From positions 248,001 through 312,000 of the forward strand of contig NZ_DAMBQK010000001.1 of the NCBI RefSeq assembly GCF_032062175.1: a DNA stretch of 64,000 bases, given 5' to 3'. Position 1 is the first letter of the stretch; the number at the start of each line of letters is the position of its first letter. The notes under the pieces were generated by a model. That model saw nothing but the letters and a program-made list of their open reading frames with translations. It was not told where the DNA came from and made no database searches. This stretch comes from Atlantibacter sp032062175 (GTDB lineage Bacteria; Pseudomonadota; Gammaproteobacteria; Enterobacterales; Enterobacteriaceae). Of the stretch, positions 40,848 through 50,603 are shown one piece after another. The translations under genes were made by a program, and so were the position numbers.

Positions 40848-42253
40848 TACTGACTCCTTCTGCGCCGGGCGATCACCACGTTTTTACGGGCATCGTCAGG
40901 AACGCGGGTAAACACCAGCGCGGGCAGCGCAATAATCACCGCCATGCTGAGATAGGTATAAAGAAACACGCTGTGCGCCGAGTCCGGCGTCAGATGCTGA
41001 TGGCCGAACGCGCCGAGCAGTAGCCCGGCGACGGTGACGCCGAGGCTCATGGAAAGCTGCATCACCATCGACAGCAGGCCGTTGCCGCCGCTGGCAAGCT
41101 GATCGGGCAGATCTTTCAGCGTCAGGGTATTCATGGTGGAGAAGCGAATCGCGTTGATCACGCCCTGCAACAGCAGTACCACTGGCAATACCCAAATCCA
41201 GCCCAGCAGCGCAGTGCCCATAAACAGCAGCGTCACCAGCGCCAGCGCGAGAGTAGAGAACACCAGCACCCGGCGGTAGCCGACGCGGTTAACGATCTGC
41301 ACCACGATGCGCTTAATCCCCATGCTGCCGAGCACCATCGGGATCATCATTAACCCGGCGTGAAACGGCGAGAATCCCAGGCCGATTTGCAAAAAAACTG
41401 GCGTCATAAACGGCAGCATCCCGCTACCGATGCGCCCGACTAAACTGCCCAGCAGCCCGATGGAAAAACTGCGCGTCTGGAACAGCTCCAGCCTGAACAG
41501 CGCCCGCTCGTTGCCCTGGGCGTGTTTGATGTACAGCCCCAGCGCCAGCAAACCGCCTGCCGCCATCAGGCCGATCCAGGCCACAGAGATGCCGAGCGTT
41601 TTTTGCCCGTCCAGCGCCAGGGTTAACGCCGCCATCCCGAAGGCCAGCAGCAGGAAACCGGAGAAATCGAAGCGCCGGGTTTGCATGGTGTAATTGGGCA
41701 TCAGCCACAGCGTGGCGATGGCACCGACAATCCCCACCGGCAGGTTAATTAAAAAGATCCAGTGCCACGAGGCGTATTCCACCAGAATACCGCCCAGCGC
41801 CGGGCCGAGCAGCGGGCCGATTTGCCCCGGCAGGGTAACGAAGGTCATGGCCGCCATATACTGCTCGCGCGGCACGATTTTCATCACCGTCAGCCTGCCT
41901 ACCGGCACCATCATCGCGCCGCCGATCCCCTGCACCACGCGCGCCATAATCAGCCCGTCCAGCGTGCTGGCCTGGGCGCAAAACAGCGAGCCAAGCGTAA
42001 ACAGCACGATGGCGCTAAAGAAGATATTGCGTACCCCCACGCGGTCGGCGAGCCAGCCGCTGGCAGGCAGCATCACCGCCACCGTCAGCACATAGGAAAC
42101 AATCACCATATGCATATGCAGCGGATCTTCACCAAGACTCCGCGCCATCGAGGGCAGGGCGGTGTTCACAATGGTGGTATCCAGCGTTTGCATAAAGAAA
42201 CCAAACGCCACAATCCACAGCTGCCAGCGTACGCTTTTGGGCAATTCCGTCAT
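40847..42253 (-). CDS. mdtD: MdtD (IceT), MFS transporter of the DHA2 family
   Basis: This 468-residue, 14-span MFS protein (E. coli 471) has motif C-like GPALGG, the QTLDTTIVNTALPSMA N-terminal stretch typical of DHA2 drug/H+ antiporters, and LADRVGVRNIF for motif A. It is not part of the MdtABC pump. The E. coli protein has been reported to export citrate and iron-citrate. It lies 3 bases after mdtC and is coupled to baeS. Confidence 0.94.
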   Translation of the reverse strand: MTELPKSVRWQLWIVAFGFFMQTLDTTIVNTALPSMARSLGEDPLHMHMVIVSYVLTVAVMLPASGWLADRVGVRNIFFSAIVLFTLGSLFCAQASTLDGLIMARVVQGIGGAMMVPVGRLTVMKIVPREQYMAAMTFVTLPGQIGPLLGPALGGILVEYASWHWIFLINLPVGIVGAIATLWLMPNYTMQTRRFDFSGFLLLAFGMAALTLALDGQKTLGISVAWIGLMAAGGLLALGLYIKHAQGNERALFRLELFQTRSFSIGLLGSLVGRIGSGMLPFMTPVFLQIGLGFSPFHAGLMMIPMVLGSMGIKRIVVQIVNRVGYRRVLVFSTLALALVTLLFMGTALLGWIWVLPVVLLLQGVINAIRFSTMNTLTLKDLPDQLASGGNGLLSMVMQLSMSLGVTVAGLLLGAFGHQHLTPDSAHSVFLYTYLSMAVIIALPALVFTRVPDDARKNVVIARRRRSQ

Positions 42254-42256
42254 CGG

Positions 42257-45200
42257 CTATTCACTCGTCGTTATGGCTTCACCTTCACGACGTTGACGCG
42301 TAAAGCGCAGTCGCAGTCGGTCAAAAAACAGATAAACCACCGGCGTGGTGTAGAGCGTCAACAGCTGGCTCATCACCAGACCGCCGACAATAGTGATGCC
42401 CAGCGGCTGGCGTAGCTCCGCGCCATCACCGCTGGAAATCACCAGTGGCAGCGCGCCAAACAGCGCCGCCAGCGTGGTCATCATGATTGGACGAAAGCGT
42501 AGCAGACAGGCCTGGAATATGGCCTGTTCCGGCGACAAATCGCCTTTACGCTGCGCTTCGATAGCAAAATCTACCATCATGATGGCGTTCTTTTTCACGA
42601 TCCCGATCAACAGCATAATGCCGATCAACGCGATCAGGCTGAACGGCGCGCCGAACAGCGCCAGCGCCAGCAGCGCGCCGACGCCCGCCGAGGGCAGGGT
42701 AGAGAGAATGGTTAGTGGATGCACATAGCTTTCGTACAAAATCCCCAGCACGATATACACCGTGGCGATGGCCGCGAGGATCAGCAAAACCTGCGAGTTC
42801 ATGGTGTCCTGGAACACCTGGGCGGTGCCTGCGTAGCTGCCGCGCACCGTGGATGGCACGCCGAGCGAAGTCATGGTGCGGTCGATGGCGTCGCTGGCCT
42901 CGGATAACGACACGCCGGTGGGCAGGTTAAACGCGATAGTCGAGGCCGCCGACAGGCCCTGATGGTTCACCGACAGCGGCGCGTTCGCCGGTTGCCAGTG
43001 GGCGAAGCTGGACAACGGGATCGGTTTGCCGTCGCTGTTGATGACAAACATCTGGTTCAGGGCGCTGATATCCTGGGTATAGCGCGGGTCGACCTGCATC
43101 ACCACTTTGTACTGGTTCAGCGGCTGGTAGATAGTAGAAATTTGCCGCTGACCGAAGGCGTTGTTGAGCAGGCCGTTGGCATCCTGCACGCTGATCCCCA
43201 GCCGCGCCATGGTTTCGCGGTCGTAAATCAGGCTCATTTCCGCACCGTTGTCCTGCTGGTCAGAGTTAACGTCCGCCAGTTCCGGCAGTGTCGACAGCGC
43301 CTGGCGGATTTTCGGCTCCCACTCGCGCAGCGCGGCTAAATCATCGGACAAAAGCGTGTACTGATAGCTGGCGTTAGACTGCCGTCCGCCGACCCGGATA
43401 TCCTGCACCGCCATTAAAAACAGGCTGGCGCCCGGCTCTTTGGCGAGCTTTTTACGCAGCCGGTCAATCACCTGCTGCGAGGTTTCATGGCGCTCGCCCA
43501 GCGGTTTCAGGGAGATAAACATCATCCCGCTGTTCACCCGCGAGCCGCCGGTAAACCCGGTGACGTTATCCACCGCCGGATCGTCGCGGATAATCTTCAT
43601 AAAGTCTTCCAGCTTGCCGCGCATCGCCTGGAAGGAAATGCTCTGATCCGTCTGGATGCCGCCCATCAGGCGGCCGGTGTCCTGCTCCGGGAAAAAGGTT
43701 TTCGGGATGGCGATATACAGCCAGATATTGAGCGCTATGGTCGCGAGCAGCACCACGCCCACCAGCCGGGTATGGCGCAGCACCCAGTGCAGGGATGTGG
43801 CGTAACCCTCCTGCAAGGCGGTGAGCACCCGGCCAACCCCGCGCTTACGCGGCTGGGACTGGGGTTTGTTGGCTTTCAGCAGCCAGCCGCACATCATCGG
43901 CGTCAGGGTCAGGGACACCACCAGCGAAATGCCTATCGCCACCGAGAGCGTGACGGCGAATTCCCGAAACAGGCGGCCCGGCAGCCCGCCCATCAGCAAC
44001 AGCGGCAGGAACACCGCCACCAGCGACAGGCTCATGGACAGCACCGTAAAACCCACTTCCCGCACGCCCTGGAGCGCCGCCTGAAGCGGCTTAACCCCCG
44101 CCTCCAGGTGGCGGGAAATATTCTCCAGCACCACGATGGCATCATCCACCACAAAGCCGGTGGCGATGGTCAGCGCCATCAGCGACAGGTTATTCAGGCT
44201 AAAGCCACACAGGTACATCGCCGTAAAGGTGCCGATTAACGACACCGGCACCGCAATGGCCGGGATAAAGGTCGCGCGCCCGGAGCGTAAAAACAGAAAC
44301 ACCACCAGGATCACCAGCGCCACCGAGATCACCAGTGTCTGCTCTACTTCTTCAAGAGAGGCGCGAATGGTCGGCGAACGATCCTGGGCGATTTGCAGAT
44401 CGATAGAGGCGGGGATGATTTCCCGCAGCTCCGGCACCCTGGCGCGGATGCGGTCCACGGTTTCGATAATATTGGCTTCCGGCGCTTTACGGATCATCAG
44501 CAAAATCGCCGGTTTGGCGTTGGTCATCCCGGCGTTGCGCACGTCCTGCACCGAGTCGGTGACCGTTGCCACGTCCTGAAGTTTCACCGCCGCGCCGTTG
44601 TGGTAATGGATAATCAGCGGCTGGTATTCCGCGGCAGTTTTCAGCTCGTCATTGGTCTGGATCTGCCAGCGCCGATCGTTATCTTCCAGCGCGCCCTGCG
44701 GGCGGCGCACGTTGGCGTTGCTGATGGCGGTACGCACCGCGTCCAGCGACACGCCCTGATTAAACAGCGCCTGCGGGTTGAGATCGACGCGCACCGCGGG
44801 CAGGGAGCTGCCGCCGACGTCCACATCCCCAACGCCTTCAATTTGCGCGATGGTTTGCGCCAGTTGGGTCGAGGCGAAGTCGTACAGCGCCCCCTGGGAC
44901 AACGTATCGGAGGTCAGCGTCAGAATGATGATCGGCGAATCGGACGGGTTAGCCTTGCGGTAAGTCGGGCGGCTCGGCATCCCGCTCGGCAACAGGCTCT
45001 GGGCCGCGCTGATCGCCGCCTGCACGTCGCGCGCCGCACCGTTGATATCGCGGTCAAAATCAAACTGTAAAATGATCCGGGTACTGCCGAGCGAGCTGGA
45101 CGAGGTCATCTCGTTGACCCCGGCGATGCGCCCAAGCGCGCGCTCCAGCGGCGTCGCGACCGATGACGCCATCGTTTCCGGCGACGCGCCAGGCAGCGAG

Positions 45201-45346
45201 GCGCTGACCATAATCACCGGGAAATCCACCTGCGGCAGCGGGGCCACCGGCAGCAGTCGGAAGGCCAGCACGCCGCACAGCGTGACTGCCAGCGTCAGCA
45301 GGATGGTGGCGACAGGCCGGTAGATAAACAGGGCGTAAAATCGCAC
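42257..45346 (-). CDS. mdtC: MdtC, RND multidrug efflux pump subunit
   Basis: This 1029-residue RND inner-membrane transporter (E. coli 1025) forms the MdtB2C1 heterotrimer that works with MdtA and TolC. Visible marks are the first helix FIYRPVATILLTLAVTLCG, the proton-relay helix ATGFVVDDAIVVLENI with DD, LTPMMCGWLLKA, and the pseudo-repeat GIVKKNAIMMVDFAIEA. The start is GTG at 45346, as in E. coli, with GGAGG within the mdtB end; the stop of mdtB directly abuts it. Pump substrates in E. coli include bile salts and novobiocin. Confidence 0.96.
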   Translation of the reverse strand: MRFYALFIYRPVATILLTLAVTLCGVLAFRLLPVAPLPQVDFPVIMVSASLPGASPETMASSVATPLERALGRIAGVNEMTSSSSLGSTRIILQFDFDRDINGAARDVQAAISAAQSLLPSGMPSRPTYRKANPSDSPIIILTLTSDTLSQGALYDFASTQLAQTIAQIEGVGDVDVGGSSLPAVRVDLNPQALFNQGVSLDAVRTAISNANVRRPQGALEDNDRRWQIQTNDELKTAAEYQPLIIHYHNGAAVKLQDVATVTDSVQDVRNAGMTNAKPAILLMIRKAPEANIIETVDRIRARVPELREIIPASIDLQIAQDRSPTIRASLEEVEQTLVISVALVILVVFLFLRSGRATFIPAIAVPVSLIGTFTAMYLCGFSLNNLSLMALTIATGFVVDDAIVVLENISRHLEAGVKPLQAALQGVREVGFTVLSMSLSLVAVFLPLLLMGGLPGRLFREFAVTLSVAIGISLVVSLTLTPMMCGWLLKANKPQSQPRKRGVGRVLTALQEGYATSLHWVLRHTRLVGVVLLATIALNIWLYIAIPKTFFPEQDTGRLMGGIQTDQSISFQAMRGKLEDFMKIIRDDPAVDNVTGFTGGSRVNSGMMFISLKPLGERHETSQQVIDRLRKKLAKEPGASLFLMAVQDIRVGGRQSNASYQYTLLSDDLAALREWEPKIRQALSTLPELADVNSDQQDNGAEMSLIYDRETMARLGISVQDANGLLNNAFGQRQISTIYQPLNQYKVVMQVDPRYTQDISALNQMFVINSDGKPIPLSSFAHWQPANAPLSVNHQGLSAASTIAFNLPTGVSLSEASDAIDRTMTSLGVPSTVRGSYAGTAQVFQDTMNSQVLLILAAIATVYIVLGILYESYVHPLTILSTLPSAGVGALLALALFGAPFSLIALIGIMLLIGIVKKNAIMMVDFAIEAQRKGDLSPEQAIFQACLLRFRPIMMTTLAALFGALPLVISSGDGAELRQPLGITIVGGLVMSQLLTLYTTPVVYLFFDRLRLRFTRQRREGEAITTSE

Positions 45347-48300
45347 TTACGCCTCCTCGGTTTTACGGCTAAAACGCGCCCGGGTGTAATGAGACAGGCG
45401 GTCAAACAGCAGGTAAATTACCGGGGTGGTAAACAGTGTCAGCACCTGGCTCACCAGCAGCCCGCCCACCATGCCAATGCCCAGTGGGCGGCGCAGTTCC
45501 GCGCCAACCCCGGTACTCAACATCAGCGGCAACGCGCCGAGCAGCGCGGCGAGCGTAGTCATCAGGATCGGACGAAAACGCAGCAGGCAGGCCTGGTAAA
45601 TCGCGTCATAAGGAGACAACCCCTGCTCACGCTCCGCCGCCAGCGCAAAATCGATCATCATGATGGCGTTTTTCTTGACGATGCCGATCAGCAGGATGAT
45701 GCCGATAATCGCGATCACGTCCAGCTCGCTACCTGCCAGCATCAGCGCCAGCAGCGCGCCGACCCCCGCCGTAGGCAGGGTAGACAGAATGGTAATCGGA
45801 TGAATAAAGCTCTCATACAGCACGCCGAGCACGATATACATCGCCACCACCGAGGCCAGGATCAGCCAGATGGTGTTGCCCAGCGCCGACTGGAAGGCGA
45901 GGGTGCTGCCCTGGAACGAGGTGGTGATGTCCGCCGGGAATTCAAGGGTTTTCTCGGCGTCCAGAATCGCGTTCACCGCCTGCTCCAGTGAGTAACCGTC
46001 CGTCACATTGAATGAAATGGTGGTGGAAGGGAACTGATCGAGATGGTTAATCGACATCGGCCCGTGGCGCTGTTCAACGTTCGCGATGGCGCTTAACGGC
46101 ACGATGCCGCCGTCGGCGCTGGTCAAACGCACGGTGTCCAGCCCACTGATGCCCGGCGTGGTGTGGGTATCGTGCTCCAGCACCACCCGATACTGGTTCG
46201 CCTGGGTATAAATGGTGGAAATCAGCCGCTGACCGAAAGCGTTGTACAGCGCGTTGTCCACGTCGCTCATGCTGATACCGAGACGGCTGGCGCTGTCGCG
46301 GTCGACATTGACATACGCCACCAGCCCCTGATCCTGCCAGTCGCTGCTCACGTCCGACAGCGCGGGCAGGGTAGCGAGCTTGTCCATCAGCGCCGGAACC
46401 CAGGTGCTGAGCGCCTCCAGCGAGTTGGCCTGAAGGGTAAACTGGTACTGGGTGCGGCTGACCTGGGTATCAATAGTCAGATCCTGGGTGGGTTGCAGAT
46501 ACAGCGCCACCCCCGGCACGTTCGCTACCGCCTGTTGCAGCCGGGCAATCACCGGTTGAATACGGTCGTCGCGCTCATCCAGAGGTTTGAGATGGATTTG
46601 CAGACGGGCGCTGTTCAGCGAAGCGTTGGTGCCGTCCACGCCGACGAACGACGTCAGGCTTTCCACCGCCGGGTCTTTTAAAATCACGTCCGCCACCCGC
46701 TGCTGGCGCTCCGCCATACTGGCGAATGACGCCGACTGCGGGGCCTGTAATGTACCCTGAATAATGCTGTTATCCTGCACCGGGAAAAAGCCTTTGGGGA
46801 TCATCATCCACAGCAGCGCCGTCAGCGCCAGGGTGCCCAGCGCCACGCCGAGGGTCAACCACGGATGGCTCAGCACCCGTCTTAATCCGCGTCCGTAGCT
46901 TTCAATCACCCGGTCAAAGAAGCGCTCGCTGGCGCGGGAGAAGCGGTTTTGTTTGCGCAGCGATTCGTGGCTTAACATGCGGGCGCACATCATCGGCGTC
47001 AGCGTCAGGGAGACGATTGCCGAGATCAGGATCGCTACCGCCAGGGTAATGGCGAATTCACGGAACAACCGGCCGACGATATCGCCCATAAACAGCAACG
47101 GGATCAGCACGGCGATTAAAGAGAACGTCAGGGAGATAATGGTAAAGCCGATTTCTCCCGCGCCTTTTAACGCGGCGGCGAGCGGTTTTTCACCTTTCTC
47201 GATATAGCGCGAAATGTTCTCGATCACCACGATGGCGTCATCCACCACAAAGCCAGTGGCGATAGTCAGTGCCATCAGCGTCAGGTTGTTGATCGAGAAA
47301 TCGAAAAAGACCATCACTGCGAAGGTGCCGACCAGCGACAGCGGCACCGCTACGGCGGGAATAATGGTCGCCGGCACGTTGCGTAAAAACAGATAGATAA
47401 TCATCACCACCAGCGCGATCGCCAGCATCAGCTCGAACTGGGTGTCGGTCACCGAGGCGCGGATATTGGTGGTGCGGTCGGCCAGCAGTTTCACTTCCAC
47501 CGATTTCGGCAAGCTCTGCGTCAGCGTGGGCAGCATCTGACGCACGCTATCGGCGGTGGCGATAATATTTGCGCCGGGCTGGCGCTGAATATTCATCACG
47601 ATGGCCTGCTGCTTGTTGGCCCATGCGCCGAGCCAGCGGTTTTCCGCGCCCTGTTCGATGATCGCCACATCGCCTAAGCGGATCGCCGCGCCGTTCTGGT
47701 AAGCGATAATCAGGTTGCGGTATTCATCTGCCGACTTCATCTGGTCATTGGCGGAAAGAGTGATGGCGCGCTCCGGGCCGTCGAGACTGCCTTTCGCGGA
47801 GTTGACGTTGGCATTGCTGATGGCGGTACGAACGGTTTCGCTGGTTACACCGAGAGCGGCCAGCGCCTGAGCATTAAGTTTGACCCGCACCGCCGGGCGT
47901 TGCCCGCCGGACAGCGTGACCAGCCCGACGCCGGAAACCTGGGAGATTTTCTGCGCCACCCGGGTTTCCACCATGTCTTCTACCTGGGTCATCGGCAGCG
48001 CACCAGACGTTACCGCCAGGGTCATAATCGGCGGGTCCGCAGGGTTCACTTTGCTGTACACCGGCGGGTTTGGCAGATCGTTGGGCAGCAGGTTGGTGGC
48101 GGCGTTAATGGCCGCCTGCACTTCCTGTTCCGCGACGTCCAGCGCTAACGAAAGCTGGAACTGGAGGGTGATGACGCTGGCACCCCCGGCGCTTTGCGAG
48201 GCCATCTGCTTCAGGCCGGACATCTGGCCAAACTGGCGTTCCAGCGGCGCGGTAATCGCCGAGGTCACCACATCCGGGCTGGCACCCGGATACAGCGTCA

Positions 48301-48469
48301 CCACCTGGATGGTGGGGTAATCCACTTCCGGCAGCGCCGAGACCGGCAGAAAACGGTAACCCAACACGCCCGCCAGCATAATGGCGATCATCAGCAGCGT
48401 GGTGGCGACCGGGCGTAAGATAAACAGCCGCGACGGCCCGCCGGTAGCGCTCGGAGGTAACACCTGCAT
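45347..48469 (-). CDS. mdtB: MdtB, RND multidrug efflux pump subunit
   Basis: The 1040 residues equal E. coli MdtB. RND permease features are FILRPVATTLLMIAIMLAG near the start, ATGFVVDDAIVVIENISRY with the proton-relay Asp pair, LTPMMCARML, and GIVKKNAIMMIDFALAAERE. It pairs with MdtC in the heterotrimeric pump. Its first base overlaps the last base of the mdtA stop (TGATG). It is transcribed from the mdtA promoter under BaeR. Confidence 0.97.
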   Translation of the reverse strand: MQVLPPSATGGPSRLFILRPVATTLLMIAIMLAGVLGYRFLPVSALPEVDYPTIQVVTLYPGASPDVVTSAITAPLERQFGQMSGLKQMASQSAGGASVITLQFQLSLALDVAEQEVQAAINAATNLLPNDLPNPPVYSKVNPADPPIMTLAVTSGALPMTQVEDMVETRVAQKISQVSGVGLVTLSGGQRPAVRVKLNAQALAALGVTSETVRTAISNANVNSAKGSLDGPERAITLSANDQMKSADEYRNLIIAYQNGAAIRLGDVAIIEQGAENRWLGAWANKQQAIVMNIQRQPGANIIATADSVRQMLPTLTQSLPKSVEVKLLADRTTNIRASVTDTQFELMLAIALVVMIIYLFLRNVPATIIPAVAVPLSLVGTFAVMVFFDFSINNLTLMALTIATGFVVDDAIVVIENISRYIEKGEKPLAAALKGAGEIGFTIISLTFSLIAVLIPLLFMGDIVGRLFREFAITLAVAILISAIVSLTLTPMMCARMLSHESLRKQNRFSRASERFFDRVIESYGRGLRRVLSHPWLTLGVALGTLALTALLWMMIPKGFFPVQDNSIIQGTLQAPQSASFASMAERQQRVADVILKDPAVESLTSFVGVDGTNASLNSARLQIHLKPLDERDDRIQPVIARLQQAVANVPGVALYLQPTQDLTIDTQVSRTQYQFTLQANSLEALSTWVPALMDKLATLPALSDVSSDWQDQGLVAYVNVDRDSASRLGISMSDVDNALYNAFGQRLISTIYTQANQYRVVLEHDTHTTPGISGLDTVRLTSADGGIVPLSAIANVEQRHGPMSINHLDQFPSTTISFNVTDGYSLEQAVNAILDAEKTLEFPADITTSFQGSTLAFQSALGNTIWLILASVVAMYIVLGVLYESFIHPITILSTLPTAGVGALLALMLAGSELDVIAIIGIILLIGIVKKNAIMMIDFALAAEREQGLSPYDAIYQACLLRFRPILMTTLAALLGALPLMLSTGVGAELRRPLGIGMVGGLLVSQVLTLFTTPVIYLLFDRLSHYTRARFSRKTEEA

Positions 48470-49707
48470 CAGGACTGCGCTCCCTGTCTTTTCTGTGTCG
48501 GGGCGTCTTTCGGCGAATCGGCCTGGGCGTTATGCGCTTCTACCACTTCCACACTGGCCCCTTCGGTCAGACGATCGATCCCGTCAGTGACGACGCGATC
48601 GCCTGCCGACAGCCCGGCAGTAATCACCACTTTTTCACTGTCCTGAATGCCGGTGGTCACTGTGTGTTTGCTGACTTTGTTATCGCTGTTCAGCACCCAG
48701 ACGAAATGGCCGTCGTTGCCCATTTGCAAAGCGGCGGTGGGGATAACGATGGCGTCCTGTTGGGTATCTACCAGCATCCGGGCGTTAACGAACTGGTTAG
48801 GGAATAGCGCGTCATCCTGGTTATCAAAGCGGCCCTTCAGCTTAATGGTGCCGGTAGTGGCGTCGATTTGGTTATCCAGGCTGAGCAGGGTGCCGGTACT
48901 GAGTTTCTGTTTGTTGGTGCGGTCCCAGGCTTCTACCGTCAGGGTTTTCACGGCTTTTTGCGCCTGTACGATGGTAGCGATATCGCTTTCCGGCAGGGTA
49001 AACAGCACATCGATAGGATGCGTTTGGGTCAGCACCACAATGCCGTTGGTGTCGCCGCTGGAAATCTGATTGCCGATATCCACCTGTTTTAGCCCGACGC
49101 GCCCATCGACCGGGGCGGTGATGCGGCTCCAGGTCAACTGCAACTGTGCGCTGGCAACGGCGGCTTCATCGGCTTTAAGGGTGCCGAGGGTTTCATTCAC
49201 CAGCGCCTGTTGGGCATCGAGTTCCTGGCGCGAAACCAGATTAGTTTTGCTCAACTGCTGATAGCGCGCTAAATCGCGCCGGGCATTGGCGAGCGTGGCT
49301 TTATCGCGGGCCAACTGGCCTTCGGCCTGGGCCAGCGCCACCTTAAACTGGCTGGGATCGATTTCTGCCAGCAGATCGCCCGCTTTCACCTGCTGCCCTT
49401 CCTGGAAGTGCAGCGCCATTAATTGCCCATCAACCCGGCTGCGCACGGTAACGGTGTTTGCTGCCGTGATGGTGCCAAGCCCGGAAAGATAGCGGGGAAC
49501 TGCTTCACTGACCGCCGTTGCCGCCTGTACCGGGGCGAGCGCCCCGCGCATGCCAGGGCGGCCACCGCCCGTTTTACGCTGCTGGCCGGAAGCCTGCTGA
49601 CCCGACGCCGCGTCTGGTTTTTGAGCGTGCCAGTACCACAAGCCCGCTACGATGGCGATAACAATAACGATGGGCCACATCCAACGCGATAAACCAGTAC
49701 CTTTCAT
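48469..49707 (-). CDS. mdtA: MdtA, membrane-fusion (adaptor) protein of the MdtABC pump
   Basis: This 412-residue periplasmic adaptor (E. coli 415) is anchored by an N-terminal helix (about 11-27). It has the HlyD-like lipoyl halves (VTVRSRVDGQLMALHF and WSRITAPVDGRVGL), a coiled-coil hairpin between them (VALAQAEGQLARDKATLANARR region) and beta-barrel/membrane-proximal domains. It links MdtBC to TolC. It heads the operon mdtABCD-baeSR. The Shine-Dalgarno is weak (AAGAAG some distance upstream). Confidence 0.95.
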   Translation of the reverse strand: MKGTGLSRWMWPIVIVIAIVAGLWYWHAQKPDAASGQQASGQQRKTGGGRPGMRGALAPVQAATAVSEAVPRYLSGLGTITAANTVTVRSRVDGQLMALHFQEGQQVKAGDLLAEIDPSQFKVALAQAEGQLARDKATLANARRDLARYQQLSKTNLVSRQELDAQQALVNETLGTLKADEAAVASAQLQLTWSRITAPVDGRVGLKQVDIGNQISSGDTNGIVVLTQTHPIDVLFTLPESDIATIVQAQKAVKTLTVEAWDRTNKQKLSTGTLLSLDNQIDATTGTIKLKGRFDNQDDALFPNQFVNARMLVDTQQDAIVIPTAALQMGNDGHFVWVLNSDNKVSKHTVTTGIQDSEKVVITAGLSAGDRVVTDGIDRLTEGASVEVVEAHNAQADSPKDAPTQKRQGAQS

Positions 49708-49745
49708 AAGTTAAACGTCTTCTTATCCTGAAACGATTAGGCGTA

Positions 49746-49781
49746 ATGATACTAGTTTAGAGATTAGCGCCGGGAGAAAAA
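49746..49781 (-). promoter_or_regulatory. mdtA promoter with candidate BaeR box
   Basis: On the minus strand TTTTTCTCC (49781-49773) equals the first nine bases of the recalled BaeR consensus TTTTTCTCCATNATTGGC; the second half is not conserved here. TATCAT (49751-49746) downstream is a fair -10, and the box would overlap or flank a missing -35, as expected for an activator-dependent promoter. Confidence 0.5.
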
Positions 49782-49934
49782 TGGAGGAAATATGGAACAG
49801 GTTCAGGATTCCTCCTAATCAGCGCTTTTGTTCGAGATTTCTCGCAGGATCGACACGGGAATCAGCAGTACAAATTTTGACAGTTTAGAGTGTGGTTTAG
49901 GCAATAAATATAAATTACACTTTATGAGGTGGTT

Positions 49935-50288
49935 ATGACATGGACGGTTGTATTTACGCCAGAGTTTGAGCAGTGGCTTTATGATCAGGAGCCTGGGTTG
50001 CAGAATCGTGTTAACGCAGCGCTAATAAGCCTTGAGTTAACCGGCCCGGCACTGGGTCGACCACGGGTGGATACGCTCTTCGGCTCCTTCTATCCCAATA
50101 TGAAAGAATTACGCCTGCACTATGCTGGCGACCCATGGCGGATTTGTTTCGCCTTTGATGAGAGCCGACAAGCGATAATGCTTTACGGCGGAAAGAAAAC
50201 GGGGCAGAAGCGCTTTTACTCAACATTGATTAAGCGGGTTGACGCGATTTTTGCGCGCTATCTTGCCCGCAAAAAGGATTGGGAATGA
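49935..50288 (+). CDS. HigB/RelE-like toxin (phage Gp49-type)
   Basis: The gene encodes 117 residues. The Gp49/HigB-like family is recognisable from FTPEFEQWL, LGRPRVDTLFGSFYPNMKEL, the RLHYAGDPWRICFAF strand, LYGGKKTGQKRFY and the C-terminal basic helix. Such toxins cleave mRNA on the ribosome. The ATG at 49935 is chosen because GAGG lies 5 bases upstream; an in-frame GTG (49929) overlaps that site. It overlaps the antitoxin gene by 4 bases (ATGA). The toxin-first order is the HigBA type. K-12 lacks this pair here. Confidence 0.87.
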   Translation: MTWTVVFTPEFEQWLYDQEPGLQNRVNAALISLELTGPALGRPRVDTLFGSFYPNMKELRLHYAGDPWRICFAFDESRQAIMLYGGKKTGQKRFYSTLIKRVDAIFARYLARKKDWE

Positions 50289-50581
50289 AAACATTACAGC
50301 AGCATCTTGCAGAACTTACCCCTGAACATCGGGCTGAAATCGAGCGTTTAGCCGAAGAGTTCGCCGCCGAAAACGGTTTGCCAACCATCCGGGAAATGCG
50401 CGCCATGTCGCAGCAGGAGCTTGCCGAACGGCTGGGCGTAACCCAGCCTGCGGTGGCGGCCATGGAGCGGCGCGGGGATGACATCAAAGTCTCCACACTG
50501 AAGCGCTATGCAGAAGCCTTAGGCGGTGAACTGAAGATCAGCATCGAACTGCCCGAAGGAAGCCGGGTGATTTCACTCTAA
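50285..50581 (+). CDS. HigA-like XRE antitoxin
   Basis: The 98 residues include a Cro/C1-type helix-turn-helix (about 40-85: MSQQELAERLGVTQPAVAAM followed by ERRGDDIKVSTLKRYAEALG) and a C-terminal strand KISIELPEG. It neutralises the upstream toxin by direct binding and is expected to repress the shared promoter. The start at 50285 overlaps the toxin stop, and AAAAGGATTGGGA upstream offers AAGGA. It is convergent with yegD (23-base gap). Confidence 0.9.
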   Translation: MKTLQQHLAELTPEHRAEIERLAEEFAAENGLPTIREMRAMSQQELAERLGVTQPAVAAMERRGDDIKVSTLKRYAEALGGELKISIELPEGSRVISL

Positions 50582-50603
50582 ACGTCCTCCGGCAACTCAA
50601 GCC

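Noticed and set aside
43487..45070. Plus-strand frames of 225-250 residues opposite mdtC
   Set aside because: Low-complexity His/Arg/Gln-rich antisense translations of an RND transporter, not credible proteins.
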